A DNA stretch of 64,000 nt from Rhodocyclaceae bacterium (GCA_030681195.1 JAUXXJ010000010.1:1-64000); one strand, 5' to 3'. Counted from the stretch's first letter, positions 38,566 to 48,520 are shown. Numbers and translations are program-made. The notes: a model not told the origin generated them from the letters alone.

Positions 38566-38589
38566 GCCGTCTCGCCAGCGCCGACATTT
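38566..38589 (-). repeat. Dispersed 24-bp repeat, copy 7 (convergent junction)
   Basis: One mismatch on the minus strand. It almost fills the 25-bp gap between the metal-efflux operon and senA, and it reaches two bases into the senA stop codon. Confidence 0.9.
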
Positions 38590-39745
38590 ACATGGCGCAG
38601 CTTCTGAACCCGCTGTGAATGTCGTTGCGCTCGACGGTGAAATAGTTGCGGTATTTCGGGTGCGCCATGCGCGGGTCGGTGGCGCGACTGGCGCCTTTCA
38701 GCGCATAGCGGTGTTCCTCGAAGCCGAAGCGTGAGTAGTCGCGGTAGGGGTGGGCGACAAAGCCGGCGAAGGGGGCGAAGCGGCTGCTGGTCCATTCCCA
38801 GACATCGCCCCACTGAAAAGTCGGCGCTGACGAGACGGCATACTCCCATTCCGCCTCGGTCGGCAGGCGGCGCCCGGCCCAGGCGCACCAGGATTGGGCT
38901 TCGTCCCAGGTGAGATGCACGGCGGCCACATCCAGATTCAGCGTTTCCCAGTGGCCATAGCGTAGCGCCTGCCATTCCCCCTTTTCCTTCCGCAAGTAAC
39001 GCGGCATGCCGACGGCGCCGGCCTCGATGGCGGGCAGGAAGCGCCCCCAACTGACAGGCACGCTGTCGATGCGGAAACTTGCCAGCGGCACCTCATGGGC
39101 GAGCAGTTCATTGTCAAAAGCGAAGTCGCTGCCCTCGTGGCCGAGCCGCCAGGTGGTGGCCGGCAACGCGATATCGACGGAGGCGGGCAGGGGACACTCC
39201 CACGGCCGCAATTGGGCGGGCAGGGGGATGTCGAGCGCCTGGGCCATGTAGGTGGCGGCCTCGGCGTGCATGTCTTCGTGGAACAGCGCGAGCCGGTAGA
39301 AGTACAGGTGATCGAAGTCCTCGGGTTCGCCGGCAAGCAATGCCAGTGTTTCGGCAAGGCTGGCGGCGAGGTAGGCTTGGGTGCCGGCCAGATCGGGCAG
39401 CAGCAAGTCCCAACGCGTGGTGTGCTTGACGAGGCTGGAGTTGTACCAATTGTCGGCGCTGGTAAGACGGCCCTCCGGGCGTGGGCAATCGGGATCGGCC
39501 GCCAGCCCGAGATGGCGCTGCGGGTTGCGCGCGATCCAGACATCGTAGAACCAGGCGACATGACCAACTTCCCACAGCGTCGGGTTGAATTGAGTGGAGT
39601 AGGGGAGGCGTAGCGTCGGGCCAAGTTTCGCCACGTAGGCATCCAGCAGGTCGAGCGTGCGACGCCGGGCATCCTGAAGTGCAGATGCAAGAAAACTGGC
39701 ATCACCCCCACGGGCAAGGCATGCGGTGGAATAATCGGTAGCCAT
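38588..39745 (-). CDS. senA: Selenoneine synthase (EgtB-type)
   Basis: 385 residues with an N-terminal DinB-like iron-binding domain and a C-terminal formylglycine-generating-enzyme-type domain, as in EgtB. Likely iron ligands are His62 (GHVAWF), His156 and His160 (HEDMH). EgtB joins hercynine to a cysteine-type sulfur donor; SenA joins it to a selenosugar. I choose SenA because the neighbour is a SenB. Without that neighbour EgtB would be equally good. The ATG at 39745 is the only good start, since longer frames run into senB. A repeat copy (38817-38840) encodes AVSSAPTF in the C-terminal domain, and a weaker copy (39448-39471) overlaps the N-terminal half. Confidence 0.82.
   Translation of the reverse strand: MATDYSTACLARGGDASFLASALQDARRRTLDLLDAYVAKLGPTLRLPYSTQFNPTLWEVGHVAWFYDVWIARNPQRHLGLAADPDCPRPEGRLTSADNWYNSSLVKHTTRWDLLLPDLAGTQAYLAASLAETLALLAGEPEDFDHLYFYRLALFHEDMHAEAATYMAQALDIPLPAQLRPWECPLPASVDIALPATTWRLGHEGSDFAFDNELLAHEVPLASFRIDSVPVSWGRFLPAIEAGAVGMPRYLRKEKGEWQALRYGHWETLNLDVAAVHLTWDEAQSWCAWAGRRLPTEAEWEYAVSSAPTFQWGDVWEWTSSRFAPFAGFVAHPYRDYSRFGFEEHRYALKGASRATDPRMAHPKYRNYFTVERNDIHSGFRSCAM
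38817..38840 (+). repeat. Dispersed 24-bp repeat, copy 8 (in senA)
   Basis: One mismatch. Read on the minus strand by senA as Ala-Val-Ser-Ser-Ala-Pro-Thr-Phe, the same frame as the copy in the efflux adaptor. Confidence 0.88.
39448..39471 (+). repeat. Degenerate copy of the dispersed repeat (in senA)
   Basis: 20 of 24 positions match; the A-run is half lost and the GCGAG part reads GTAAG. It could be a decayed copy or a chance match. Confidence 0.45.
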
Positions 39746-40733
39746 GAAAAAATCCCCGGAAAAGATCGTCATCGTGACGCCGGCGCTTGCCGATGCCAAT
39801 AATGGCAATTGGCAGACGGCCTGGCGCTGGCAGCATTTTCTGGCACCACTTTACTCGACCCGACTGGTCAAGACATGGCCGGACGGCGCAGCGGACGCGG
39901 ATACGCGGATGATCGCCCTGCATGCCCGGCGCTCGGCAGATTCGATTGCCGCCTGGCATGCGCGTCATGGCAGCAACGGTCTGGCCGTGGTGTTGACCGG
40001 TACCGATCTGTATCGTGACATCCAGACGGATGCGGCCGCGCAGCGCTCCCTCGCCCTTGCCGGCCAACTGGTGGTGTTGCAGGCGCTGGGGGAGCATATG
40101 CTGCCGGCTGCGTACCACGCCAAAACCCGCACGATCTACCAGTCGGCCACGGCGAGAAAGGCGCTGAGCAAATCGCCGCGACGTTTGCGCGCTCTGATGG
40201 TGGGCCATCTGCGTGAGGAAAAGTCGCCCGAGACGCTGTTAGTGGCGGCCCGACTGCTGGCGGGGCGCAAGGATATTTTCATCGACCACATTGGCGCACC
40301 CCTTGACCCGGCACTGGCGCAGGCCGCGCAGGCCACCATGGCCGCTTGCCCCAACTACCGCTGGCTAGGCGGACGGCCGCATGAAGAAACGCGCCGCCGC
40401 ATCCAGCGCGCGCATCTGCTGATCCACACCAGCCGTATGGAGGGGGGCGCCCATGTGATTATCGAAGCCGCAGTCAGCGGCACCCCCGTGCTGGCTTCGC
40501 GCATCGACGGTAATGTCGGCATGCTGGGGGAAGAGTACGCAGGGTATTTCGACTGGAACGATGCGGCCGGGCTGGCAGCCTTGCTGAGTCAGTGTCGCGA
40601 TGCGCAAAATGACCTGCTTTCCCGCCTGGCGCACCAGACAGTAGCACGCGCAGGTCTGTTTACCCCGGCCAGCGAATGTGCAAAAGTTCGGGAGTTGGCC
40701 CTATTACTTTCTGATAGTATGGTTTTAACTTGA
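39744..40733 (+). CDS. senB: Selenosugar synthase (glycosyltransferase-like)
   Basis: 329 residues with a GT-B glycosyltransferase fold. Early motifs (VTPALADANNGNW, ALHARRSA, VVLTGTDLYRDI) are those I associate with the TIGR04348/SenB family, which makes a selenosugar from a UDP-sugar and selenophosphate. The later HTSRMEGGAHVIIEA loop is the nucleotide-sugar site. The ATG at 39744 shares two bases with the senA start on the other strand. The family core begins within ten residues, so a later start is unlikely. The stop codon overlaps the next gene. The third pathway gene, a SelD-like senC, is not in the window. Confidence 0.82.
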   Translation: MKKSPEKIVIVTPALADANNGNWQTAWRWQHFLAPLYSTRLVKTWPDGAADADTRMIALHARRSADSIAAWHARHGSNGLAVVLTGTDLYRDIQTDAAAQRSLALAGQLVVLQALGEHMLPAAYHAKTRTIYQSATARKALSKSPRRLRALMVGHLREEKSPETLLVAARLLAGRKDIFIDHIGAPLDPALAQAAQATMAACPNYRWLGGRPHEETRRRIQRAHLLIHTSRMEGGAHVIIEAAVSGTPVLASRIDGNVGMLGEEYAGYFDWNDAAGLAALLSQCRDAQNDLLSRLAHQTVARAGLFTPASECAKVRELALLLSDSMVLT

Positions 40734-43246
40734 ATGCCAACATCCTTCCCATCCGTCTGATCCTTGCGTTCTGTGCGCTCTTGCTCATGGAGACGGGTGC
40801 TGTGCAGGCGCGCGATGTGAGGGTGGGCGTTTATGCCAATGCACCCAAGATCTTTCTCGATGCCGACGGCAAACCTTCCGGCATTCTCGTTGAGATGCTC
40901 AACCGCATCGCGGCCAAGGAAGGCTGGAAGCTGACCTACCTGCCGTGCCAATGGCAGGATTGTCTGAGCAATCTGCAAACGGGTGAGATAGACCTGATGC
41001 CCGACGTGGCTTATTCAGCCTCGCGCGAAAAGCTGGTCGACTTTCACCGCACGCCGGCGCTTTACAGTTGGTCCCAGTTGTTCAGCCGCCCGGGCGAATC
41101 CATCATTTCGCCCTTGCAAATGGATGGCAAACGCGTTGCCTTATTGTCGCAAAGCGTTCAGGCAGATGATTTCGTGCAATGGGCGAACAGTTATGGCGTG
41201 AAGGTGACCGTCGTGCCCGCCGACAGTTTCGAGCACGCCTTTCAGTTGGTCGCCAAGGGGCAGGCTGAACTGGCGGCCACCAACAACCGCTATGGTGAAT
41301 TTCATGCGGCCACTCATCAACTGGTGGCCACGCCGGTGATCTTCCAGCCGTCACAACTGTTTTATGTGACGGCCAAGGGACGCAATGGTGAATTGCTGGA
41401 TGCCATCGAAAACCATCTCGCGGCCTGGCAAAAAGTGCCCGACTCGGACTACTACCAGATCCTCAAGAATTGGCGGGCCGCCAGCCCTGAGGCCATCATC
41501 CCGATCCGCTTCTGGCAGGGTGTCTGGTTGTTATCAGGCCTGCTAGTGCTGCTCGCGCTGCTTGCGTTTGCGCTGCGCCGCCAAGTCAAAAGCAAGGGCA
41601 ACCAACTGCTGGCAAGCGAGCAGTTGTTGCGCGCCATCCTGGATCGTCTCGATGCCTGCATCTACCTGAAGGATACCGAAGGCCGCTACCTGTTTGCCAA
41701 TCAGGCCGTGCTTGACCTGTGGCAGGCCAAACTGGAGAACGTCATCGGCAGCACTGACGAAAAGTTTTTCGACGCCACCACCGCTGAAAAAATTCGCCAG
41801 TATGACCGGATGGTCATGGCAGAGGGCAGGGTGGTACGCGGTGAAGAGATCAATAAGGTGGCGAGCACTGAAAAGGTCGTCGTCTATCAAAGCACCAAAC
41901 TGCCTTTGCATAACGCGGATGGCAGCCTTTATGGCCTTTGCGGCATTTCAGTGGATGTCACCGAGCGCAAGCTGGCGGCCGATGCCCTGGCGTACAGTCG
42001 CGACCAGCTTGAAGAACAAGTCAAACTGCGGACGCATGAACTGTCTGTCGCCAAAGAGGCTGCCGAGGCCGCCAATCGCGCCAAGAGCATCTTCCTGGCC
42101 AATATGAGCCACGAGATACGCACGCCGATGAACGCCATCATGGGCATGGTCGGTCTGGCACAGCGCCGGGTGACGGATGAAAAGGCGTGCGCTCAGCTCG
42201 ACAAGGCAGCCAAAGCAGCCGACCATTTGCTTTCCATCATCAATGACATCCTCGATATTTCGAAGATTGAAGCGGACCGTCTGACCTTGGAGCGGGTTCC
42301 GTTCAAGCTCGCCCCAATGCTGGCCAGCGCGATGGATCTGATGGCGCACAAGGCCGCCGAGAAAAACCTGGTCCTCAAGGTCGATGTGCCCGCTGAAGTG
42401 GTCCAGATGACGTTGAGCGGAGACCCCTTGCGATTGGGACAGATCATGACGAATCTGATCGCCAATGCCATCAAATTTACCTCGACCGGCACCGTCGCCG
42501 TGCGAATCAGTCGCGAGGAAAATGCCATCCTGCGTTTTGAAGTGGAGGATACGGGCATTGGCATTTCGGTGACCGACCAGCAACGTCTGTTTCAAGCCTT
42601 CGTCCAGGCGGATGGTTCGACCACACGCAAATACGGCGGTACAGGCCTCGGCCTGGTCATCTGCAAACGTCTGGTCGAGATGATGGGCGGCCAGATCGGC
42701 GTCAGCAGCCAGCCCGGGGCGGGTAGTCTCTTCTGGTTTACCGTCTGTCTGCCCACAGCACCCAATGATGCCGTACTGCCAGTGACCGAAGGAAATCCCT
42801 GTGGGACGCCGACTTTTTCCGTTGTAGCAGCAGAGACACTGCTGCACGAACGTTATCCCGGTGCCCGCATCCTGTTGGTCGAGGATGAACCGATCAACCG
42901 CGAGGTCGCCCGCACGCTGCTGGAAGATGCCGGCCTGGCTGTTTACCTGGCCGAGGATGGCCTGCAGGCCGTAGAAATGGCCAAGAGAGAAGATCCACCT
43001 TATGACCTGATCCTGATGGACATGCAAATGCCGCACCTGAACGGCACGGATGCCACCAAGGCCATCCGTGCCTTGCCAGCGTATGCAGCAACCCCCATAT
43101 TGGCAATGACAGCCAACGCATTTGATGAAGATCGCCAAACCTGCCTGTCCGCTGGTATGAACGATCACATTGCCAAGCCAGTGGACCCCCAACGTCTCTA
43201 TAAGGCCTTGCTGACCTGGTTGGAAAGGTCTGAAACACAGGCTTGA
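40730..43246 (+). CDS. Hybrid histidine kinase with fused family 3 binding domain
   Basis: 838 residues. A signal/anchor (1-27) is followed by a periplasmic family 3 solute-binding domain (~28-255), a membrane segment near 265-285, PAS (~300-415), coiled coil, HisKA with H-box His461, HATPase, and REC (Asp764). It has no HPt. The start is TTG at 40730, overlapping the senB stop (TTGA); the signal peptide begins there, which supports the choice. Translational coupling to senB is notable, and the ligand is unknown. A weak, partial repeat-like sequence lies near 42806. Confidence 0.88.
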   Translation: MNANILPIRLILAFCALLLMETGAVQARDVRVGVYANAPKIFLDADGKPSGILVEMLNRIAAKEGWKLTYLPCQWQDCLSNLQTGEIDLMPDVAYSASREKLVDFHRTPALYSWSQLFSRPGESIISPLQMDGKRVALLSQSVQADDFVQWANSYGVKVTVVPADSFEHAFQLVAKGQAELAATNNRYGEFHAATHQLVATPVIFQPSQLFYVTAKGRNGELLDAIENHLAAWQKVPDSDYYQILKNWRAASPEAIIPIRFWQGVWLLSGLLVLLALLAFALRRQVKSKGNQLLASEQLLRAILDRLDACIYLKDTEGRYLFANQAVLDLWQAKLENVIGSTDEKFFDATTAEKIRQYDRMVMAEGRVVRGEEINKVASTEKVVVYQSTKLPLHNADGSLYGLCGISVDVTERKLAADALAYSRDQLEEQVKLRTHELSVAKEAAEAANRAKSIFLANMSHEIRTPMNAIMGMVGLAQRRVTDEKACAQLDKAAKAADHLLSIINDILDISKIEADRLTLERVPFKLAPMLASAMDLMAHKAAEKNLVLKVDVPAEVVQMTLSGDPLRLGQIMTNLIANAIKFTSTGTVAVRISREENAILRFEVEDTGIGISVTDQQRLFQAFVQADGSTTRKYGGTGLGLVICKRLVEMMGGQIGVSSQPGAGSLFWFTVCLPTAPNDAVLPVTEGNPCGTPTFSVVAAETLLHERYPGARILLVEDEPINREVARTLLEDAGLAVYLAEDGLQAVEMAKREDPPYDLILMDMQMPHLNGTDATKAIRALPAYAATPILAMTANAFDEDRQTCLSAGMNDHIAKPVDPQRLYKALLTWLERSETQA

Positions 43247-43355
43247 TCGCTTCTTGGATTTCAGTTTGGATTTGCATCCTTAACTTCCGATAATCCATAT
43301 TATGTTAAATAGTATATGAACGATGTTTGTGGAGCCAATCAAAACCTCAAGAAAT

Positions 43356-43988
43356 CTATCGTCCTGCTGCTGCCCGCTTAAGGAACGTAGCCACATCGGT
43401 ATGGTTGGCTTTTTGCGCCATATCCTGTGCCGTGCCTTCTTCAGGATCGGAAACACTCAAATCCGCATTGGCGCCTACAAGGATGCGCACGGCTTCGAGA
43501 TGCCCGCGTTTGGCGGCCAGCATCAGCGCAGATTGACCATTGGGTGCTTTCAGGTTGATATCGGCGCCGCCAGCCAACAACAGGGAAATAATTTCGGCGC
43601 GCCCTTCGAAGGCGGCATAGTGCAAGGGATTCCAGCCGCCATGATTGGGGTCAATCTTGCGTTCGACCATCAGGCGCACGATTTCCGTGTGTCCCTGTAG
43701 CGCGGCAAGCATCAGCGCCGTATCGCCATAGCGGTTTTTCCGCTGGGGATTGGCGCGGTTGTCGAGTAGGAAGCGCGCAAGTTCGATATTGTTACCGCGT
43801 GCCGCGATCATCAACAGGCTGTTGCCCTGAGGATCGGTGGTATTGACGTCCATGCCCCGGCGTAGCAGATCGACGACCTTGTCGGTTTCGTTCTGGTTGG
43901 CAAAGAACAGGGTGTCATCGTAGACACCGGCGGTTGTGGCTTGCGAAAGCGTCAATCCGGCAAGCAGGAGGAATGCGTAGCGGTTCAT
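43356..43988 (-). CDS. Exported ankyrin-repeat protein
   Basis: 210 residues: signal peptide (about 1-20), then roughly five ankyrin repeats with classical turns such as GNSLLMIAARGNN, GDTALMLAALQGH, GWNPLHYAAFEGR and GQSALMLAAKRGH. Ankyrin stacks bind proteins; in the periplasm such small proteins are often linked to catalase or stress functions, but the partner here is unknown. Last gene of the mltG-tmk-holB-tatD run, overlapping tatD by 4 bp. Confidence 0.88.
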   Translation of the reverse strand: MNRYAFLLLAGLTLSQATTAGVYDDTLFFANQNETDKVVDLLRRGMDVNTTDPQGNSLLMIAARGNNIELARFLLDNRANPQRKNRYGDTALMLAALQGHTEIVRLMVERKIDPNHGGWNPLHYAAFEGRAEIISLLLAGGADINLKAPNGQSALMLAAKRGHLEAVRILVGANADLSVSDPEEGTAQDMAQKANHTDVATFLKRAAAGR

Positions 43989-44764
43989 CGGGTGGCGTCC
44001 TTGAAAAGACGGAAAAAGTTGTCGGTCGTGGCTTGTGCGATGGTCTCAAGCGAGAGGCTGCGAAGTGTGGCGATCTCCTCGGCCACATGGCGCACATAGG
44101 CCGGCTGATTGGTCTTGCCGCGATAGGGAACCGGTGCCAGGTAAGGAGAATCGGTTTCGATCAGCAGGCGATCCAAGGGCACCATCTGGGCGACTTCCTT
44201 CAGTTCGACCGCTTTTTTGAAGGTAACAATGCCGGAAAAGGAGACATGGAATCCCAGGTCAAGCGCCTGACGAGCCACGTCGACACTCTCGGTGAAGCAG
44301 TGGAACACCCCGCCAACCTCCCCTGCCCCTTCTTCTTTCAGGATGCGCACGGTGTCGGCCGCTGCGGCACGGGTATGGATGATGAGCGGCTTGCCGCAGG
44401 CCTTGGCTGCGCGAATATGGGTGCGAAAACGCTCGCGCTGCCAGTCAAGATCACCGGTCAGGCGGTAATAATCGAGGCCGGTTTCGCCAATCGCGACCAC
44501 CTTGGGGTCTTTGGCGAGTTCCAGCAGGGTGGTCAAGTCGGCCTCGGCAGCAGGTTCCTCGGTATCAGGATGCACGCCGACGGCGGCAAACAGGTTGGGC
44601 TGCGCCTTCACCAGTTCGAGCATGGCCGGGAAACGCTCCAGCGTGACACCGGCGCAGAGCGCCCAGCCCACCTGGTTTTGCGTCATAGTCTCCAGCAGGC
44701 CCGGAATATTGGCCGCCAGTTCGGGAAAATCGAGATGGCAGTGGGAATCGACAAGCGGGGTCAT
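43985..44764 (-). CDS. tatD: TatD-family metal-dependent deoxyribonuclease
   Basis: 259 residues. The HxH metal motif DSHCHLDF at the start, a Glu in GETGLDYY, then IIHTRAA and the closing ETDSPYLAP are all present. It is a cytoplasmic TIM-barrel nuclease of the TatD/YcfH type. Longer frames exist, but the ATG at 44764 overlaps the holB stop codon (ATGA) and puts the HxH motif at the usual position. Confidence 0.93.
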   Translation of the reverse strand: MTPLVDSHCHLDFPELAANIPGLLETMTQNQVGWALCAGVTLERFPAMLELVKAQPNLFAAVGVHPDTEEPAAEADLTTLLELAKDPKVVAIGETGLDYYRLTGDLDWQRERFRTHIRAAKACGKPLIIHTRAAAADTVRILKEEGAGEVGGVFHCFTESVDVARQALDLGFHVSFSGIVTFKKAVELKEVAQMVPLDRLLIETDSPYLAPVPYRGKTNQPAYVRHVAEEIATLRSLSLETIAQATTDNFFRLFKDATR

Positions 44765-45795
44765 GAGTTTTTCAGAGGTCTGAATGCGCGTACGCAAAGA
44801 TCTTCAAGGAACAGACGGGCATTGAGGGGATGACTCGCCAGACGGCGAATTTGTGCCACCTGCTTTTGCGCTTCCATCAGCAAAGGAATTGATAACTTGC
44901 GCGAAAGCGCTTCGAGTGCGCTGTTTTTATGGGGGAAGTATCTGGGTGCCGCACCTTGCGCGACCAGACCGAGGTCAAGCAGCCACTTTTGCACCGTCGT
45001 CACCAGCACCTCCATGCTCATGGCACCATCCGCCTTCACATGGGTTTCCCATTTGGCGGCGTGGGCGAGCGGATCTTGCGGTGCCAGCAGGTCGGCCAGC
45101 AAGGATTCGATCGCTTTGAGTTGCCCGCGCTGATGTGCCTGGGCGAGTGCCAGCGGCGCATGACCATAAAACGGCAACCATGACTTGGCCGAACTCAGCT
45201 TGTTTTGATCCAACCAGGCATAGGCATCGGCGTCGCTCGGTGGTGAAAACATCACCTGGCGCGAGCGGCTGATGAGGGTTGGCAGCAATCCGTGCCAACG
45301 ATGAGAAATCATTATGAAATAGAAAGATGAAGTCGGTTCTTCAAGTATTTTAAGGAGAGAGTTGGCCGTCACGGCGTTCATGCTTTCGGCCGGATCAATC
45401 AGGCAAACACGGGCGCCACCGCGATGACTGCCAATGTAGAAGAACTCCTCGATCTCGCGAATCTGCTGGATGCGAATCTGCTTGCTGGCCTTTTTCTTTT
45501 CACCAGGGGTCGCGTCACCCTCCCCTTCATCGCTTTCGCTATCGGCCTCGGGTTGCACCAGGCGATAGTCGGGATGCGTGCCCGATGCCCACATCAGGCA
45601 GGATGGGCAAGTGCCACAAGCGGGGGCATGCGGCGCGGGCTTGCTCTCACACAACAGGCGTGCGGCCAGAACCTCGGCCAGTTCCCGCTTGCCAACCCCC
45701 TCCTTGCCGACAAACAGCATGGCGTGCGGCAACTGGGCATCATCGCCGGCCAGCCCTCGCCACACTTCCTTTTGTAAATTAATATATTCAGACAC
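44761..45795 (-). CDS. holB: DNA polymerase III delta-prime subunit
   Basis: 344 residues, a clamp-loader subunit. It has a P-loop-like GKEGVGKR near residue 33, a zinc-binding group of four cysteines (CES...CGTCPSC), and the SRSRQVMF sensor-type stretch. An acidic, Ser-rich insert (residues ~80-100) follows the zinc module. The GTG at 45795 overlaps the tmk stop by 8 bp; upstream extension of the frame is a shadow of tmk. Confidence 0.93.
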   Translation of the reverse strand: MSEYINLQKEVWRGLAGDDAQLPHAMLFVGKEGVGKRELAEVLAARLLCESKPAPHAPACGTCPSCLMWASGTHPDYRLVQPEADSESDEGEGDATPGEKKKASKQIRIQQIREIEEFFYIGSHRGGARVCLIDPAESMNAVTANSLLKILEEPTSSFYFIMISHRWHGLLPTLISRSRQVMFSPPSDADAYAWLDQNKLSSAKSWLPFYGHAPLALAQAHQRGQLKAIESLLADLLAPQDPLAHAAKWETHVKADGAMSMEVLVTTVQKWLLDLGLVAQGAAPRYFPHKNSALEALSRKLSIPLLMEAQKQVAQIRRLASHPLNARLFLEDLCVRAFRPLKNS

Positions 45796-46396
45796 TTGAA
45801 ATAATATCTTCAAGTTGATTCTTGATTTGTTCAATGCTTTGCCGGCCATCCAGCACGCGGAAACGGCCGGGATTTTCGGTCGCACGGGCCAGATAGGCGG
45901 CGCGGACGCGCTCGTGGAAATCGGCCTTTTCCTGCTCGAAACGATCCAGCGTGCGCGCGGCACCGGCCATGCGTTGGGCAGCAATGTCGATGGGCAGATC
46001 GAACAACAAGGTCAGGTCGGGTTGCACTTCGCCTTGCACCCAACGCTCAAGTTGCGCCAGTTTGTCGGTGGCCAGTCCGCGTCCGCCACCCTGATAGGCA
46101 AAGCTGGCATCGGTAAAGCGGTCGCAGACCACCCAGTTGCCGCGCTGCACTGCTGGCAGGATTACCTGTTCCAGGTGCTCGCGGCGGGCGGCGAACATCA
46201 GCAACGCCTCCGTTTCGAGGTGCATCGACTCGTGTAGCAGCAGTTCGCGCAGCTTTTCGCCCAAAGGCGTGCCGCCCGGTTCGCGGGTCTGAACCACTGT
46301 CTTGCCACGACTGCGCAGGGTCTCGACCAGCCAACTCAGATGCGTGCTTTTCCCGGCTCCATCCACGCCTTCAAGCGTAATGAACTTAGCTTTCAT
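45788..46396 (-). CDS. tmk: Thymidylate kinase
   Basis: 202 residues. The P-loop [10 protein letters not shown] (9-18), [10 protein letters not shown] and the [17 protein letters not shown] lid motif are diagnostic. It phosphorylates dTMP to dTDP. It overlaps mltG by 4 bp and holB by 8 bp, the order usual in proteobacteria. Confidence 0.96.
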   Translation of the reverse strand: MKAKFITLEGVDGAGKSTHLSWLVETLRSRGKTVVQTREPGGTPLGEKLRELLLHESMHLETEALLMFAARREHLEQVILPAVQRGNWVVCDRFTDASFAYQGGGRGLATDKLAQLERWVQGEVQPDLTLLFDLPIDIAAQRMAGAARTLDRFEQEKADFHERVRAAYLARATENPGRFRVLDGRQSIEQIKNQLEDIISSV

Positions 46397-47415
46397 CCCC
46401 TGCCCCGCTGGTATTTATTGACGGCGCGATTATGCTCCTCCAGGGTTTTCGAGAAAATGCTGGTGCCGTCGCCTTTGCCGGTGGCCACGAAATAGAAGTA
46501 ATCGGTGGCGGGCGGGTTAAGCGCCGCCTGGATAGAGGCCATGCCCGGCAGCGAAATCGGTGTGGGCGGCAGACCGGCACGGGTGTAGGTGTTGTAGGGC
46601 GTGTCGGTCAGCAGATCGACCTTGCGCAGGTTGCCGTCGAAGCGTTCGCCCAGCCCGTAGATCACGGTCGGGTCGGTCTGCAGGCGCATGCCAATCCGCA
46701 AGCGATTGACGAAAACCGAGGCGACCTTGCCGCGATCGGCATCGGCGCCGGTCTCCTTTTCGATGATCGAGGCCATGATCAGCGCTTCCTCGATATTTTT
46801 GTAGGGCACGCCCGGATCGCGTTTCTCCCAGGCGGTGGCAAGACGCTTTTGCATGGCCTGATAGGCGCGGCGATAAATCGCCAGATCGCTAGCCTGCTTG
46901 GCAAACAGATAGGTATCGGGGAAGAAACGCCCTTCGGCGTGTGTCTCGGCGGCGCCAATCCGCTGCAGCAGTTCGGCATCGCTCAACCCGGCGCTTTCGT
47001 GGTTCACCTCAGGGTGGCTGGACAGCTTGGCGCGCAATTCCCGGAATGTCTTGCCTTCGATAATCACCACCTCGGTCTGGGTCACGTCGCCAGCGGTGAG
47101 CTTTTCCAGCAGTTGCCATGCCGTCACGCCAGCGCCGACTTCATAGGCGCCGGCCTTGATGTTGCGGTCGCGGCCGGTAATGCGACCGATCAGGGCAAAT
47201 TGCCACGGGGTAACGCCGACGCCGGCATCCGCCATCGCTTGCGCTGCGCTCTTGAGGCCGAGGCCGGGTCGAATGTCAAAATCGACGACATCACTCCCGT
47301 TGAGTTTTAACGGAACGGCCGCAGATGCAGTCCAGAACAGCCAGCCGGCGCCGCTAAAGGCTGCCAACAGGAAAAATCCAGCGAGTAAAAGTAGGGTTTT
47401 GAGTGTGCGTTTCAT
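46393..47415 (-). CDS. mltG: Endolytic murein transglycosylase
   Basis: 340 residues with one N-terminal membrane anchor (about 7-27) and a periplasmic YceG/MltG domain that cuts nascent glycan strands. The catalytic Glu lies in [10 protein letters not shown], with [10 protein letters not shown] after it. First gene of a five-gene operon. It diverges from ygfZ across 53 bp, which must hold both promoters. A weak repeat copy (47120-47143) encodes EVGAGVTA, coinciding with the conserved LysM-like segment before LLEKL. Confidence 0.93.
   Translation of the reverse strand: MKRTLKTLLLLAGFFLLAAFSGAGWLFWTASAAVPLKLNGSDVVDFDIRPGLGLKSAAQAMADAGVGVTPWQFALIGRITGRDRNIKAGAYEVGAGVTAWQLLEKLTAGDVTQTEVVIIEGKTFRELRAKLSSHPEVNHESAGLSDAELLQRIGAAETHAEGRFFPDTYLFAKQASDLAIYRRAYQAMQKRLATAWEKRDPGVPYKNIEEALIMASIIEKETGADADRGKVASVFVNRLRIGMRLQTDPTVIYGLGERFDGNLRKVDLLTDTPYNTYTRAGLPPTPISLPGMASIQAALNPPATDYFYFVATGKGDGTSIFSKTLEEHNRAVNKYQRGRG
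47120..47143 (-). repeat. Degenerate copy of the dispersed repeat (in mltG)
   Basis: 21 of 24 positions match on the minus strand. It encodes Glu-Val-Gly-Ala-Gly-Val-Thr-Ala in the same frame as the relA, NRDE and transpeptidase copies. Conserved protein sequence could account for part of the match. Confidence 0.55.
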
Positions 47416-47468
47416 GGAAGGAAGCTATGATATCCGCTCTTGTTGAACCCCGATCTTGCAGACACTAA

Positions 47469-48392
47469 ATGAACCCCACCAATCTTTTCGTACCACTCAC
47501 CGACCAAAGCCTGATCCGCGCCAGTGGCGAGGAAGCAGCCCTGTTCCTGCACAACCTGCTGACCAACGACATCAATCACTTAGCCCCGGAAGGTGCGCGC
47601 CATGCCGCGCTGTGTACCGCCAAGGGCCGCATGATTGCCAGCTTCCTGATCTGGCGCGACGGTACGGACTACATCCTGCAGCTCTCGGCCGACATTCTGC
47701 CGGGCATCCTCAAGAAGCTCTCGATGTACGTGTTGCGCACCAAGGTCAAGCTGACCGATCTGTCCGCCGAGCGCACCCTGATTGGCCTGACCACCAGCGA
47801 CGGCCCGCAAGCCGACGCGCTTTTTGGCAAGCTGGCCCCGATGACGACGGCGCCCTTTGAAGGCGGTACCGTGGTGCGTCTCGACGCTTGGCGTTTTGTC
47901 ATCGCTGTTCCCAATACCGCTGTTGCCGCCGCGCAGGCCAAACTCACCTCCCTTGGGCACCGGGCCGATCTGACCGCCTGGCATCTGGCCGAAATCGCGG
48001 CCGGCATCCCGCGCATCGTCGCCGCCACGCAGGAAGCCTTCACCCCGCAAATGGTCAATTACGAACATGCCGCCGTCGGCGGCGTTAGCTTCCAGAAGGG
48101 TTGCTATCCCGGCCAGGAAGTTGTCGCCCGCACCCATTACCTTGGCAAGGTCAAGCGGCGCATGTACCGCGTCAAACTCGATCAGGAATTCGCCCCGGGC
48201 ACCGATGTTTTCACTCCCGAAGCCGGTGATCAGCATTGCGGTGCCGTAGTGCTGACCGCGCCCTCCCCCAACAGCGGCTTTGAATCCCTGCTGGTCGTAC
48301 AGTCGTCAGGCGCCGAGTCGAACGACGTACATGTCGGCAAGCCGGGCGGCCCCAAGGCGCTGCTGTTGCCGATGCCTTACGCGGTGGAGTAA
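47469..48392 (+). CDS. ygfZ: YgfZ-type folate-binding iron-sulfur protein
   Basis: 307 residues of the GcvT-like YgfZ family, which helps assemble or repair iron-sulfur clusters using tetrahydrofolate. The hallmark K-G-C-Y-x-G-Q motif is intact (FQKGCYPGQEVVART), along with FTPQMVNYE before it. It diverges from mltG. A dispersed-repeat copy follows its stop codon. Confidence 0.93.
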   Translation: MNPTNLFVPLTDQSLIRASGEEAALFLHNLLTNDINHLAPEGARHAALCTAKGRMIASFLIWRDGTDYILQLSADILPGILKKLSMYVLRTKVKLTDLSAERTLIGLTTSDGPQADALFGKLAPMTTAPFEGGTVVRLDAWRFVIAVPNTAVAAAQAKLTSLGHRADLTAWHLAEIAAGIPRIVAATQEAFTPQMVNYEHAAVGGVSFQKGCYPGQEVVARTHYLGKVKRRMYRVKLDQEFAPGTDVFTPEAGDQHCGAVVLTAPSPNSGFESLLVVQSSGAESNDVHVGKPGGPKALLLPMPYAVE

Positions 48393-48421
48393 CAAACAAT
48401 GGAGTGGTAGTGCTGACGATG

Positions 48422-48445
48422 AAAAGTCGGCGCTGGTGAGACGGC
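48422..48445 (+). repeat. Dispersed 24-bp repeat, copy 9 (intergenic)
   Basis: One mismatch. It lies between ygfZ and the CheB/CheR-GGDEF-EAL gene, 29 bp after the ygfZ stop. Confidence 0.9.
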
Positions 48446-48520
48446 ATCGTTTCCAAATAACGCTTGTTTCCGTATCATCATGGCTGAGTCAACTGACCAC
48501 ATTGATTGCATGCTCACACC

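Noticed and set aside
42806..42817. A 12-bp match to the dispersed repeat in the hybrid kinase after senB
   Set aside because: The remaining half does not align convincingly, so it may be chance or a very old copy.
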